A stretch of 10,253 nucleotides of DNA from Synergistaceae bacterium (GTDB taxonomy: Bacteria; Synergistota; Synergistia; Synergistales; Aminobacteriaceae). The position numbers and the translations under genes were made by a program. The notes below the pieces were generated by a model. That model did not search any database and was not told the DNA's origin. It saw only the letters and a program-made list of their open reading frames with translations. The stretch covers positions 1 through 10,253 of the forward strand of contig JAISWV010000299.1 in assembly GCA_031270755.1 (NCBI GenBank), in the 5' to 3' direction. Shown here piece after piece: positions 1 to 7,926 of this stretch; the stretch's first letter is position 1, and every line of letters starts with the position of its first letter.

Positions 1-1248
1 GTCTATTACCCTTTCCCACAGGTTGCCGGAGGAGTGTTCTTCGCCCAGCGCGGCAAAGGAGGAAGCCATGTTCCACGTGCCGTCCTTGCCTTTGTAATGG
101 GCGACCGCGATCAAATGGGCGCCCTGGTACGCTCCGGGCCGGCTCAGCAACGTGTTGACGATGCCTCCCAGGTCCAGGTAAGACTCCGTACCGTAGGTGT
201 CCGTGCTCACTTGCGCTCCTCTGGAGACTTCCAGAATTTGATATCCTTGATTAAAGGGCGTGCCCTCGAGCTTCGCCGGGTCGGCTGTGGCCCTTTTCCC
301 TACCGTTCGGTCTTCCAGGCGGCTTTTCAGGTAGTTGTCCTCTCTCAAGACACGCAACAGCTTTTCTTGTTTTTCCGTTTTCTCCAGAGTGTCGAAAAGA
401 TCTCCGCTGAGCTCCGGGTAATTCGAAAAAAAACTGTCGGTCTGGGCGACGATCCAGGTAAAAACGGGAAGCTCCGCCGGGTCCAGCTGATTCAGGGCAT
501 CTTCCGACAGCTTCAAGGTCGCGTCGATTTTGGTCACGGTCGTGTAATGCTTGACGCGACCCCAGGTGTCAGGCTTCAAGTAATCGAAAAGAGGGGGTTC
601 ATCTTCCGTGTTCAGGCTTCCGAACAGGTTCACCTCGACGCTCGTGTCCGGGGCCGGTATTTTGTAGCGAAGAATGGACCCGCCTGGAAAAGCGGCATTG
701 AGGGAGACGTTGTCCTCGCCCATGACGCCCTCAAGGGCGTGAACCAGGCGAGAGCGCTCCAAAACGACGTTCTTCTTATCCTTTTGCGCTTCCACGCGAA
801 AGAGCGCCACTCGTCCGCCCCCGTATTTGTCGGGGGAGAACACGTCCGCGCCGAATTTCAAGTTCGTGACGAACTCCGAACCCGGGATCGGCTCTTCTCC
901 GCGCTTCCCGTGCCCCCAATCCCAGTAGAGGTGGCGAACCCCGCCGTTCGTCCGCACGATGTAATGCCAGTCCTGGCTCAGCAGGTCATCCGTGATGGCG
1001 TGGCCAGGGTCGGATATGATCTCCACCCGGCTGGCGTAAGCGATTTCTTTCGGCAGAAACTCGATTACGGAAAGGGCGCCGCGCTGCGCCTCGGAGTAGG
1101 CGGCGTTGGTTTCCACCATTTCGAGCCCCTGCCCCATCAACATAATGACCGCCCCTAAAACCAGGGCAGATATGGTCGTCGCCACTAAAAGCTCTGCTAA
1201 GGAAAACCCGCGAAGTTTTCTCGAATGGGCTCGTATTCCGTCTCTCAT
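1..1248 (-). CDS. Giant prepilin-like protein, copy 1 (N-terminal 416 codons; continues past the left edge)
   Basis: Open from an ATG at 1248-1246 to the window edge without a stop. The start is preceded by GGGGAG about 6 nt upstream. The first 14 residues are a short basic leader ending KLRG, followed by FSLAELL: the prepilin-peptidase motif with cleavage after Gly14 and Glu at mature position 5. A hydrophobic stretch of about 20 residues follows, as in PilW/GspJ-like minor pilins and pseudopilins. After that the protein has no family I recognise. It matches residues 19-420 of the complete paralogue upstream (1640-5380) at about 80% identity (79 differences in 402 residues by hand count). 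Its leader is four residues shorter. The expected role is an inner-membrane-anchored protein exported through a type IV pilus or type II secretion-like assembly; this is inferred from the signal only. The end of the gene and its full length cannot be seen. Confidence 0.85.
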   Translation of the reverse strand, partial: MRDGIRAHSRKLRGFSLAELLVATTISALVLGAVIMLMGQGLEMVETNAAYSEAQRGALSVIEFLPKEIAYASRVEIISDPGHAITDDLLSQDWHYIVRTNGGVRHLYWDWGHGKRGEEPIPGSEFVTNLKFGADVFSPDKYGGGRVALFRVEAQKDKKNVVLERSRLVHALEGVMGEDNVSLNAAFPGGSILRYKIPAPDTSVEVNLFGSLNTEDEPPLFDYLKPDTWGRVKHYTTVTKIDATLKLSEDALNQLDPAELPVFTWIVAQTDSFFSNYPELSGDLFDTLEKTEKQEKLLRVLREDNYLKSRLEDRTVGKRATADPAKLEGTPFNQGYQILEVSRGAQVSTDTYGTESYLDLGGIVNTLLSRPGAYQGAHLIAVAHYKGKDGTWNMASSFAALGEEHSSGNLWERVID

Positions 1249-1319
1249 TTGCTTCTCCCCTTTTGTCGATTTTGTCGAACGCGCTCGATATTTATTTTAA
1301 AATACAGTTTTGATCTATC

Positions 1320-1337
1320 ATCAGCATAGTTGCTGAT
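1320..1337. promoter_or_regulatory. Inverted repeat upstream of copy 1; possible operator
   Basis: ATCAGCATAGTTGCTGAT has perfect 7-bp arms around the core TAGT and lies about 72-89 bp upstream of the copy 1 start. The same 18-bp block is found upstream of copy 2 at 5453-5470 with two changes, in a region that is otherwise clearly diverged. At the position equivalent to the copy 2 promoter, copy 1 has TTGTAA (1357-1352) as a possible -35 but no convincing -10 at 17-bp spacing. A regulator-binding site or an early transcript hairpin are both possible. Confidence 0.4.
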
Positions 1338-1519
1338 ATAAATTTTTTATTTTACAAAGTTAAAGAAATATATTCACGATGAAGTATGATTTTTATTGTA
1401 TGATGCACAATATTAACAATGAAATTTACATTAAAACTTGAAGAAATCAGTGTTTTTAATTTAAAAACAAGACGCGGTACATGCGGAAAGTCAAAAAAAT
1501 CCAATCCATCGAATATGAC

Positions 1520-1551
1520 GATGTGGCAGATTTTAGATGTGGCAAATTTTA
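1520..1551. repeat. 16-bp tandem direct repeat
   Basis: Two adjacent units, GATGTGGCAGATTTTA and GATGTGGCAAATTTTA, differ at one base. The second unit contains TGTGGCAAAT, which also occurs at 9853-9862 and 9931-9940. No function can be assigned. Confidence 0.7.
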
Positions 1552-1577
1552 ATTGAAGAAATTAGTTTGACGGTAAA

Positions 1578-1614
1578 GCTTCAGGGAGAAGCGAGTACCA
1601 CTTCCCTCTGAAGC
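1578..1614 (-). terminator. Hairpin after the giant prepilin gene; possible terminator
   Basis: GCTTCAGGGAGAAG (1578-1591) and CTTCCCTCTGAAGC (1601-1614) can pair at 12 of 14 positions around a 9-nt loop, starting 25 bp beyond the stop codon at 1640. On the minus strand the stem is followed by only a short T run (TTT) and then ACCG. It is a good stem but a weak intrinsic terminator; transcription could read through into copy 1. Confidence 0.5.
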
Positions 1615-1639
1615 CAAAACGGTTGCCGAAGGGTTTACT

Positions 1640-4600
1640 CTACTCTGTGCCGTAAAGTTTGGGGATCTCCTGATCCAGAGTGGAGTCCGGGAACTGGCTG
1701 GGATCCAACCCCAGAACGGCGCGAACTTCCTTTGGCGTGAACCCCTCTTCGAACCACATGTCGTAGAGCTTGAACTGGTTGGGGTTGTTGGCGTTGTTCG
1801 TAGTTTGGCCGTTGGGCCCCGACCAGAAGCGGAGCCCCAGGGTGCGAACGCGGTCCTTTCTGTAGACGGCGCTGGAAGTTCCCTCGGGGGCCCGGCGGTA
1901 GTGGTTGATGGAACCGGAGTCGAGGTCGGGCTGGACGATCTCTCCTTTCAGCTCGATAAGGCTGGGTTGATAGGGCATTTGCAGGCCCTGCACCACCATC
2001 AGGAGCCGTTTGCTGGAAGATTCGTAGATCTTGCCGTTCACGTCCGCGTAGCTGTAGCCGTTACGGTCGTAAACGGGGTTGATGGGGCCTTTTTCCCCTG
2101 TTCCGGGAAGATCGTAACGGAGATACTCCCATCCCCTCAAAGCATAGAGTCCGTAAAGAGGCGTGCTGTCGCCGTAGGGCCTCTGCATACTCATGCGGGC
2201 GTAGATCTCGTTGTCGTAGTAGCCGCCGTAAGCGTAGACGTAGGGGGATTTGTTATCCTTCCTCCTTCTCTCGAGCTTCACCTTCTGGCCGGGAAATCCG
2301 TAATTTCCATAGGTGTCGGCAAATCGGTCGCCCCATTGGTAATTGAAGTGAACGTCGTTCGTAAATCCTTTGTTGTCGGCGCCGATTTTTCCGCCGGCTC
2401 CGACGCTGTTGTGGCCAAAGTCGCTGTGCTGGGGGTTTTGCCATTGATCCCGGATCTTGGGATGTTGATTGTGTTTGGACCAATCCCCCTGGATTCCGTG
2501 CCCTTTCAGATCTATGGCGATGGGCGGCGTCCAGATCGTGTCGTCCCCCACCGTCAGGTCGGGATGTTTGGGGTTTTCCCCGATCAGGTCGTCTTTCCAG
2601 GCGTAGGTCCCGCCGGCGTAGTTCGGGTTGTCGAAATCCCATCCCGTGAAGTTGTCCTTCCAGGACCGTATTCTCATGCCCCGGCGCTGGAACGTCTTCC
2701 TGTCGCCTCCTTTCGGCTCCGGAGGCGACACGATGTGCATCGTCCTGTTCCCCATTTTTTTGAACAGGGTGGGAGAGTCCCCTTTCCAATAGTCCCCTTT
2801 GAACTTGCCGAACCAGATGGGTTTGGAGTAGTAGTAGGCCCGAGAGTCGTTGATGTCGCCCGCCACGTCCCCGTCGATCTCTTTGACCTGTATCGTCTCG
2901 AGCCGGACAAACAGGTCCCCCGCCTGGTGAATGACGTCTCGGGGATCATAGCCCGCGTCCGATGAGCCGTCGTGGTGCCTTCTGGCCCGCCAGCCCTCCT
3001 CCACCTCCGACGCGAGAATGTCCCGCGTGACCTCGAGGACGGTCATTTTGACCAGATGCCGGGTCCTCAAAGCGATCGGCACCTCTTTGAGCGCCTCGGC
3101 CCTGGTATCCCGCAGGTCCCAGCGGTATCCCCGCCTCGTGTCCTGTCTGCTGGGGAAGTCCGTCACTATTTTCGTTTCAGGGTCGCGTGAGCCTCCTTTG
3201 GCATCCAATTCCTTGTAATAGAGCTGCCAGGTCTGCATGTGCCTGAGGTTGTAGACGGACCAATCGCTTCCGCCGTAGGTCATGCCGTAAGCTCCGCCGT
3301 AAGCGGGAGCAAAGTTCAACCCGATTTTATCGCGGCCCCGGGAGAAGGTGCGCAAAACGGACTCCCGCGTGTAATAGGGATCTTTGTCCCCTCCGTCCTT
3401 ACCCCTTTGAGGCATGAAGGGCAGGCGATAGAATACCCTCTGATCGGGGTTCAGGATACCCACATGCCTGTTGAGATCCTCCGACAAAATGGTGCGGTCG
3501 CCGGGATCCCGGCTTGCGAAGAAATTCACGATCTGCGGAGCCTCCATAGTGCGGGGCTTGCCGTGATAGGACTTGGCGGCGTCGTAGGCGTAGAGAGGAT
3601 GCACTCCGAAAGAAACGTTCATGTCGTAGTCGTAAACGTTGAGGCGGTTCCCTTCGCGGTTGACGATCTCCACTTGCCTCAGGTCCGGTGTTTTGTAAAA
3701 ACCATAGCCCATGAAGTACCCTCCCGCTCCTGGATCCAGCTGGAGCGTGTACCCCGAGGACAAGTGTTCTTTGACGCTGTCAACCTGGACGCTTTGAGGC
3801 TCCGAACCGTTCAGGAGCACGCCGTATCCGCCATCCGGCGTTTTGGTCCTCCCCGTGTAGGTCAACTGCCCTTCGAGGTAGAGAGCGTAGTTCGTCACCC
3901 CATAGAGGTTGGGCTGCAAAGGATCTTTCGGCTCCAGGTGTTTGAAATCTTCGCCGGTGAGCGTCAGCAGCATCTGCGGAGCTCTCCGCTTCGCGCCGTA
4001 TCCTCCATAAACCGTGAAGGCCCATCGTCCGGTGTCCTTGTTCAGCTCCGAAACCACCTTTCCCAGGTCTTTGTGCTGGTTCAAAAACCCTCCTTCGAAA
4101 GCGCCCGTTTGGTTGACCACGTCCATGACCCTATCCCACAGACTGCCGGACGATTGTTCTTCGCCCAGCGCGGCAAACGCGGGAGCCATGTTCCAGGCGC
4201 CGTCCTTGTCCTTGTAATGGGCGATCACGATCAAATGGGCGCCCTGGTATGCGCCGGGCTGGCTCAGCGACGTGTTGACGATGCCCCCCAGGTCCAGGTA
4301 AGATTCCGTACCGTAGGTGTCCGTGTCCACTTGCGCGCCTCTGGAAACTTCCAAAATTTGATATCCTTGCTCAAATGGAGTTTTCTTGAGGTTCAATGGA
4401 TTGGCCGTGGCCCTTTTTCCTACCGCTCTGTCTTCCAAGCGGTCTTTCAGGTAGTCGTCCTCTTTCAAGACGCTCAGCAGTTTCTCCTGTTTTTCCGTTT
4501 TCTCCCGACTGTCGAAAAGATCGCCGCTGAGTTCCTGATATTTCGAAAAAAAACTATCGGTCTGGGCGACGATCCAGGTAAAAACGGGAAGCTCCGCCGG

Positions 4601-5380
4601 GTCCAGCTCATTCAAGGCATCTTCTGAGAGTTTCAGGGTCGCGTCGATCTTGGTCATGGTCGTGTAGTGTTTGACACGGTCCCATGTGTCGGGTTTCGAA
4701 TAGTCGAAAAGAGGGGTCTCGTCGTCCGTGTTCAGGCTTCCAAACAGATTTGCCTCCACGCTCGTGTCCGCGATCCGCATTTTATAACGAAGAATGGGCC
4801 CGCCTGGAAAAGCGGCGTCGAGGGAGACGTTGTCCTCGCCCATGACGCCCTCGAGGGCATGAACCAGGCGAGAGCGCTCCAAAACGACGCTCTTCTTGTC
4901 GTTTTGCGCTTCCACGCGAAAGAGCGCCACTCGCCCGCCCCCGTATTGGTCAGGGGAAAATACATCCGCGTCGAACTGCAAGTCCGTAACGAACTCCGAG
5001 CCCGGAACCAGCTCTTCCCTGCGTTCTCCATGCTCTCCGTCCCAGTAGAGGTGGTGAACCCCCTGGGCCGCCCGTGCGATATAATGCCAGTCCTCGCTGA
5101 GCAGGGTGTCCGTGATGACGTGAGCCGGGTCGGAGATGATCTCCACCTGGCTGGCATAAGCGATCTCTCTGGGCAGGAATTCGACTGCGGAAAGCGCGCT
5201 GCGCTGCGCCACGGAGTAGGCCGCGTTGGCTCCCACCATGCCGAGCCCCTGGCTCATAAGCAGGACAACCGCTCCTAAAACAAGAATAGAGATAATTGCA
5301 GCCGCTAAAAGCTCAACTAAAGAAAACCCTCGAAGTTTTTTCAAACGTACCCGTAAACGTTCTCGTGCCCTGCCTCTCAT
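1640..5380 (-). CDS. Giant prepilin-like protein, copy 2 (complete, 1246 aa)
   Basis: The protein begins with an 18-residue basic leader ending KKLRG, then FSLVELLAAAIISILVLGAVV. This is the class III (type IV prepilin) signal, with cleavage after Gly18, Glu at mature +5 and a membrane-spanning helix at about 19-43. The following segment resembles PilW/GspJ-like minor pilins. Known members are usually 150-300 aa, so a mature length of 1228 is extreme. A charged, probably helical stretch lies at about 281-325. The rest is rich in Gly, Tyr, Trp and Asp, as in YGGYG, AYGGAYG and YAYGGYYDN, which suggests a large extracellular beta-rich region. I see no cysteine in the whole protein and no domain I can name. 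The ATG at 5380 is preceded by GGGG 8 nt upstream and fits the paralogue's start. The gene follows hypF on the same strand but has its own promoter-like sequence. No pilus assembly gene is in the window, so the export machine must be encoded elsewhere. Membership of the prepilin class is secure; function is unknown. Confidence 0.9.
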   Translation of the reverse strand: MRGRARERLRVRLKKLRGFSLVELLAAAIISILVLGAVVLLMSQGLGMVGANAAYSVAQRSALSAVEFLPREIAYASQVEIISDPAHVITDTLLSEDWHYIARAAQGVHHLYWDGEHGERREELVPGSEFVTDLQFDADVFSPDQYGGGRVALFRVEAQNDKKSVVLERSRLVHALEGVMGEDNVSLDAAFPGGPILRYKMRIADTSVEANLFGSLNTDDETPLFDYSKPDTWDRVKHYTTMTKIDATLKLSEDALNELDPAELPVFTWIVAQTDSFFSKYQELSGDLFDSREKTEKQEKLLSVLKEDDYLKDRLEDRAVGKRATANPLNLKKTPFEQGYQILEVSRGAQVDTDTYGTESYLDLGGIVNTSLSQPGAYQGAHLIVIAHYKDKDGAWNMAPAFAALGEEQSSGSLWDRVMDVVNQTGAFEGGFLNQHKDLGKVVSELNKDTGRWAFTVYGGYGAKRRAPQMLLTLTGEDFKHLEPKDPLQPNLYGVTNYALYLEGQLTYTGRTKTPDGGYGVLLNGSEPQSVQVDSVKEHLSSGYTLQLDPGAGGYFMGYGFYKTPDLRQVEIVNREGNRLNVYDYDMNVSFGVHPLYAYDAAKSYHGKPRTMEAPQIVNFFASRDPGDRTILSEDLNRHVGILNPDQRVFYRLPFMPQRGKDGGDKDPYYTRESVLRTFSRGRDKIGLNFAPAYGGAYGMTYGGSDWSVYNLRHMQTWQLYYKELDAKGGSRDPETKIVTDFPSRQDTRRGYRWDLRDTRAEALKEVPIALRTRHLVKMTVLEVTRDILASEVEEGWRARRHHDGSSDAGYDPRDVIHQAGDLFVRLETIQVKEIDGDVAGDINDSRAYYYSKPIWFGKFKGDYWKGDSPTLFKKMGNRTMHIVSPPEPKGGDRKTFQRRGMRIRSWKDNFTGWDFDNPNYAGGTYAWKDDLIGENPKHPDLTVGDDTIWTPPIAIDLKGHGIQGDWSKHNQHPKIRDQWQNPQHSDFGHNSVGAGGKIGADNKGFTNDVHFNYQWGDRFADTYGNYGFPGQKVKLERRRKDNKSPYVYAYGGYYDNEIYARMSMQRPYGDSTPLYGLYALRGWEYLRYDLPGTGEKGPINPVYDRNGYSYADVNGKIYESSSKRLLMVVQGLQMPYQPSLIELKGEIVQPDLDSGSINHYRRAPEGTSSAVYRKDRVRTLGLRFWSGPNGQTTNNANNPNQFKLYDMWFEEGFTPKEVRAVLGLDPSQFPDSTLDQEIPKLYGTE

Positions 5381-5447
5381 TTACTTATCCCCTTTTTCTT
5401 ATTTCGTATAAATGTTCACGTGTTTTATTTTAAAACATTGAAGCTAA

Positions 5448-5468
5448 CTGTAATCAGCATAGTTACAG
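5448..5468. promoter_or_regulatory. Inverted repeat overlapping the copy 2 promoter; possible operator
   Basis: CTGTAA (5448-5453) and TTACAG (5463-5468) form 6-bp arms around a 9-bp centre. The repeat covers the predicted -10 of the copy 2 promoter and shares the ATCAGCATAGTT block with the site upstream of copy 1 (1320-1337). In copy 1 different bases form the palindrome. The location suits a repressor site, but no regulator gene is nearby. Confidence 0.4.
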
Positions 5469-5490
5469 ATGTAGAATCTTATTGTGTCAA
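5462..5490 (-). promoter_or_regulatory. Putative sigma-70-type promoter for giant prepilin copy 2
   Basis: On the minus strand, TTGACA (5490-5485) is separated by 17 bp from TGTAAC (5467-5462). The -35 is perfect and the -10 matches at four of six positions. Transcription would start about 75 nt before the ATG at 5380. The region 5381-5607 is AT-rich and otherwise has no gene; I see no clear terminator for hypF in it. Confidence 0.5.
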
Positions 5491-5607
5491 ATTTAATGTA
5501 GCATACTTCTTATAAAGTACGATTTTTATTATATGTTATGATATAGAAAACTATAAATTATCGTATATATTGAGAAATTTTCGATGGGCAGTTCTGAGAC
5601 GGTCAGT

Positions 5608-7905
5608 TCAACGAACGGCTGCCGCCGGCGCGGCATATGCTGCCACAAGGGCCTGCCCCGCCGAGACTCCCTCGTCGTTGGGAGAAAGCGCGCGATGGGT
5701 CAGAACGGCAAGCCCTCGGCTCCGAAGTTCTCTGCAGGTCAAGTCCAGCAGAAATCGGTTCTGCCACACTCCTCCGGAGAGAGCGGCGCACCCGAGCCCC
5801 GTTTTTTCTCTCAAAAGGACACAGACATCCGCTACACCACGGGCCAGTCCGCGATGAAAGGCCGCCGCCTGCCTTCCAACGCCCAGGCCGGATTCGCCGC
5901 CGAACGCCTGCGAGCCCAGCAGCGACCTTACCGCGCCGCGCCAATCCAGGTGGACAAAATTCCCTTTATCCTCGATGCCGAAGTTCAAGATCTCGTGTCC
6001 TTCCGCGGCGTTTTCCAGCGTCATGGCCGCTTGCCCGTCGTAGGTCGCGGCCGGGCAGAGGTTCAAAAGAGCGGCAAATCCGTCGAAGAGCCTGCCGCAG
6101 GAGGTTGTGACGGGAGAAACCCCTGCGGCGGCGAGGACGGGGTCGACCCGAATCCGAAACTCGGGCCAAAGGGCCGCAGCGATCTTCTTCGCGTCCTCCG
6201 CGCCGACGGTCTCGCTCAAGAGGGCCAGGGCGTAACGCCAAGGCTCGTGAATCGCTCTTTCCCCTCCCGGCAGCCGGGAGGGGCGGAGAGAGGCCATGCG
6301 CGTAAAGCCCCGGGCGTCGCCCACCAGGAATTCTCCACCCCAGAGCGTGCCGTCGTCTCCGTAGCCCGTTCCGTCGAACACAACCCCGATGACGGGGTCG
6401 AAGCGGGCGTTATCCAGCAGCACCGAGGCCAAATGGGCGTGGTGGTGCTGAACGGGGCAGAGCGAAGTCCTCTCCGGGTCGAGAAACTCCTTTGCCAAAC
6501 CCGCCGCCGCGTAACCGGGATGCTTGTCGAAGGCCAAGACCCGGGGTTTGATCCCGTAAAGGCCCAGGAAATGTTTCAGAGAATTTTTATAGTAGACGGC
6601 AGTTCCCAGCTGCCCAAGGTCCCCCAGATATTGACCCGGGAAGAGAGTTCGGCCCAGCGTCAGCGTGTAGGTCGCCTTCATTTGTGCGCCGGCGGCCAGA
6701 ATATTTGGAGCGTCCAGGGGCAGCGTCATGGGGTTGGGCACATACCCTCGAGCGCGGCGCAAAAAAATCGGAAACGACCCGGCGGGCAGGAGAACGGAGT
6801 CGTCGATGGCCGTGTGAATGGCCCGGTTGTGGCATAGGGCGAAGTCCACCACGCGGGAAAGCGAGGAAAATACCTCTTCGTCGGAGGAAGCGATGGGGGC
6901 GTCTCCCAGGTTCGCGCTGGTCATGACCAGCGCCTCGAATTTTTCCATGATCAGGTGGTGCAAAGGGGTGTAGGGCAGCATGATCCCCAGCCGCTTCTGC
7001 CCCGGAGCGGTCAAGGGCGAGATCGAAGAACCGGCCTTGGCGGGGCAAAGGACGATGGGGCGCTGCACTCCGGCCAGCAGGCGCTCCGCATCCGGGGAGA
7101 CCTCCACGATGGAGCGGGCCGCGTCCACGTCGCGGACCATCAAGGCAAAGGGCTTGTCCGGCCGGTGTTTTCGGAGGCGCAGTTCTCGAAGAGGCGCGTC
7201 TTCCGGCAGGCAGGCGATATGGAATCCCCCTACGCCCTTGACGGCAGCGAGCTTCCCTTTCGCGATTTCGCCCCCCAACCTCGTTATCGCGTCCTCCCCT
7301 TCGCAGAGCGTTTGTCCCGCCGGATCGCAGAGACGAACCTTCGGACCGCAGACGGGGCAGGCGTTGGGCTGGGCATGATAACGCCGGTGGTTGGGGTCGC
7401 TGTACTCCCGCCGGCAGTCCGGGCACATCGGGAAATCCACCATCGTCGTCAAAGGGCGATCGTAAGGAAGCGCTCGGATGATTGTGTAGCGCGGCCCGCA
7501 GTTGGTGCAGTTGATGAAGGGGTAACGATAGCGCCGGTTTCGGGGGTCCTTCATCTCGGCCAGGCACTCTTCGCAGACGGCCAGATCGGCCGGAATCAGG
7601 ACGTTTCGGTCCTCTTCATTCGCCCCGGCGCTTGGAGCGACAGAAAAATCCGCGAAGGCCCGGCGCTCCAGAGGGCTCCGCCGGACGCGCACGTCCGTCA
7701 CCACCGCCGCGCCGGGGTGCTCTTCCCATAGGATGCGCAGGTATTCGTCGATGACGGACTCCTTTCCCTCGACGACGAGCTCCACTCCCCCCGGCGTGTT
7801 GCGCACCGTGCCGGTCAAGCCCAGGGCTTTCGCCTCTCTGGCGCAAAAAGGGCGGAATCCTACGCCCTGCACGACGCCGGTGACCAACAACTCAGCTCGC
7901 TGCAT
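5608..7905 (-). CDS. hypF: Carbamoyltransferase HypF, [NiFe]-hydrogenase maturation (765 aa)
   Basis: HypF uses carbamoyl phosphate and ATP to make the carbamoyl group that HypE turns into the cyanide ligands of the [NiFe]-hydrogenase active site, in the cytoplasm. All four expected modules are visible. An acylphosphatase-like domain lies at about 1-90 (VVQGVGFRPF, Arg18, Asn36). Two zinc fingers follow, with cysteine pairs at 111/114, 133/136, 161/164 and 183/186, in the HypF spacing C-x2-C-x18-C-x2-C-x24-C-x2-C-x18-C-x2-C. A YrdC-like domain lies at about 205-390 (KGVGGFHIAC, KHRPDKPFALM). A Kae1-like domain lies at about 400-760 (VQHHHAH at 485-491, FDGTGYGDDGTLWGGE, SGGVWQNRFL). The length matches the family (E. 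coli about 750). The C-terminal PND motif reads PNDEG where Gly is usual in place of Glu745. The start lies 21 bp after the lplA stop, with a weak GGAG 11 nt upstream, so it is probably translated from a shared transcript. No hypCDE or hydrogenase genes are in the window. Confidence 0.97.
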   Translation of the reverse strand: MQRAELLVTGVVQGVGFRPFCAREAKALGLTGTVRNTPGGVELVVEGKESVIDEYLRILWEEHPGAAVVTDVRVRRSPLERRAFADFSVAPSAGANEEDRNVLIPADLAVCEECLAEMKDPRNRRYRYPFINCTNCGPRYTIIRALPYDRPLTTMVDFPMCPDCRREYSDPNHRRYHAQPNACPVCGPKVRLCDPAGQTLCEGEDAITRLGGEIAKGKLAAVKGVGGFHIACLPEDAPLRELRLRKHRPDKPFALMVRDVDAARSIVEVSPDAERLLAGVQRPIVLCPAKAGSSISPLTAPGQKRLGIMLPYTPLHHLIMEKFEALVMTSANLGDAPIASSDEEVFSSLSRVVDFALCHNRAIHTAIDDSVLLPAGSFPIFLRRARGYVPNPMTLPLDAPNILAAGAQMKATYTLTLGRTLFPGQYLGDLGQLGTAVYYKNSLKHFLGLYGIKPRVLAFDKHPGYAAAGLAKEFLDPERTSLCPVQHHHAHLASVLLDNARFDPVIGVVFDGTGYGDDGTLWGGEFLVGDARGFTRMASLRPSRLPGGERAIHEPWRYALALLSETVGAEDAKKIAAALWPEFRIRVDPVLAAAGVSPVTTSCGRLFDGFAALLNLCPAATYDGQAAMTLENAAEGHEILNFGIEDKGNFVHLDWRGAVRSLLGSQAFGGESGLGVGRQAAAFHRGLARGVADVCVLLREKTGLGCAALSGGVWQNRFLLDLTCRELRSRGLAVLTHRALSPNDEGVSAGQALVAAYAAPAAAVR

Positions 7906-7926
7906 GAAAACGCCGGCTCCAGTGTC

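Larger units (their letters stand above)
1..1410 (-). repeat. Tandem duplication unit, downstream copy (matches 4121-5545)
   Basis: Bases 1 onward line up with 4121 onward (offset 4120, becoming 4132 after a 12-bp length difference in the leader codons). Similarity continues past the start codon into the AT-rich upstream region, for example AAGTATGATTTTTATT near 1382 against AAGTACGATTTTTATT near 5516. It fades near 1410. The duplicated unit therefore contains the promoter and at least the first third of the gene. The left limit lies outside the window. Confidence 0.85.
1249..1639. other. 391-bp AT-rich intergenic region between the two giant prepilin genes
   Basis: No coding sequence is supported here. 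From left to right it holds the ribosome binding site and upstream region of copy 1 (1249-1410), an inverted repeat (1320-1337), a pair of 14-bp direct repeats TTGAAGAAATYAGT (1438-1451 and 1553-1566), a 16-bp tandem repeat (1520-1551) and a hairpin (1578-1614) just after the stop of the upstream gene. Base composition differs sharply from the flanking GC-rich genes. Confidence 0.8.
4121..5545 (-). repeat. Tandem duplication unit, upstream copy (matches 1-1410)
   Basis: This is the part of the complete giant prepilin gene and its upstream region that can be compared with the copy at 1-1410. Coding similarity is high with no frameshift. The non-coding upstream part is more diverged and keeps short conserved blocks, including the ATCAGCATAGTT site and the AAGTAYGATTTTTATT block. 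Two genes in direct orientation with this much similarity are a substrate for unequal crossing-over or gene conversion. Whether the paralogy continues over the whole 1246 codons cannot be seen. Confidence 0.8.

Noticed and set aside
34..1158. 374-aa plus-strand ORF
   Set aside because: It lies antisense to the copy 1 prepilin gene. The similar plus-strand ORF at 3239-4627 exists because the DNA is duplicated; composition bias keeps the antisense frame open.
3239..4627. 462-aa plus-strand ORF
   Set aside because: Antisense shadow of the giant prepilin gene, with low-complexity Val/Arg-rich translation and no ribosome binding site or family match.
5581..5607. Hairpin around the hypF stop as terminator
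   Set aside because: Only short arms (GGCAG/CTGCC, CTGA/TCAG) with large loops and no T run directly after; not convincing.
5584..6837. 417-aa plus-strand ORF
   Set aside because: Antisense to hypF, whose frame has complete family motifs.
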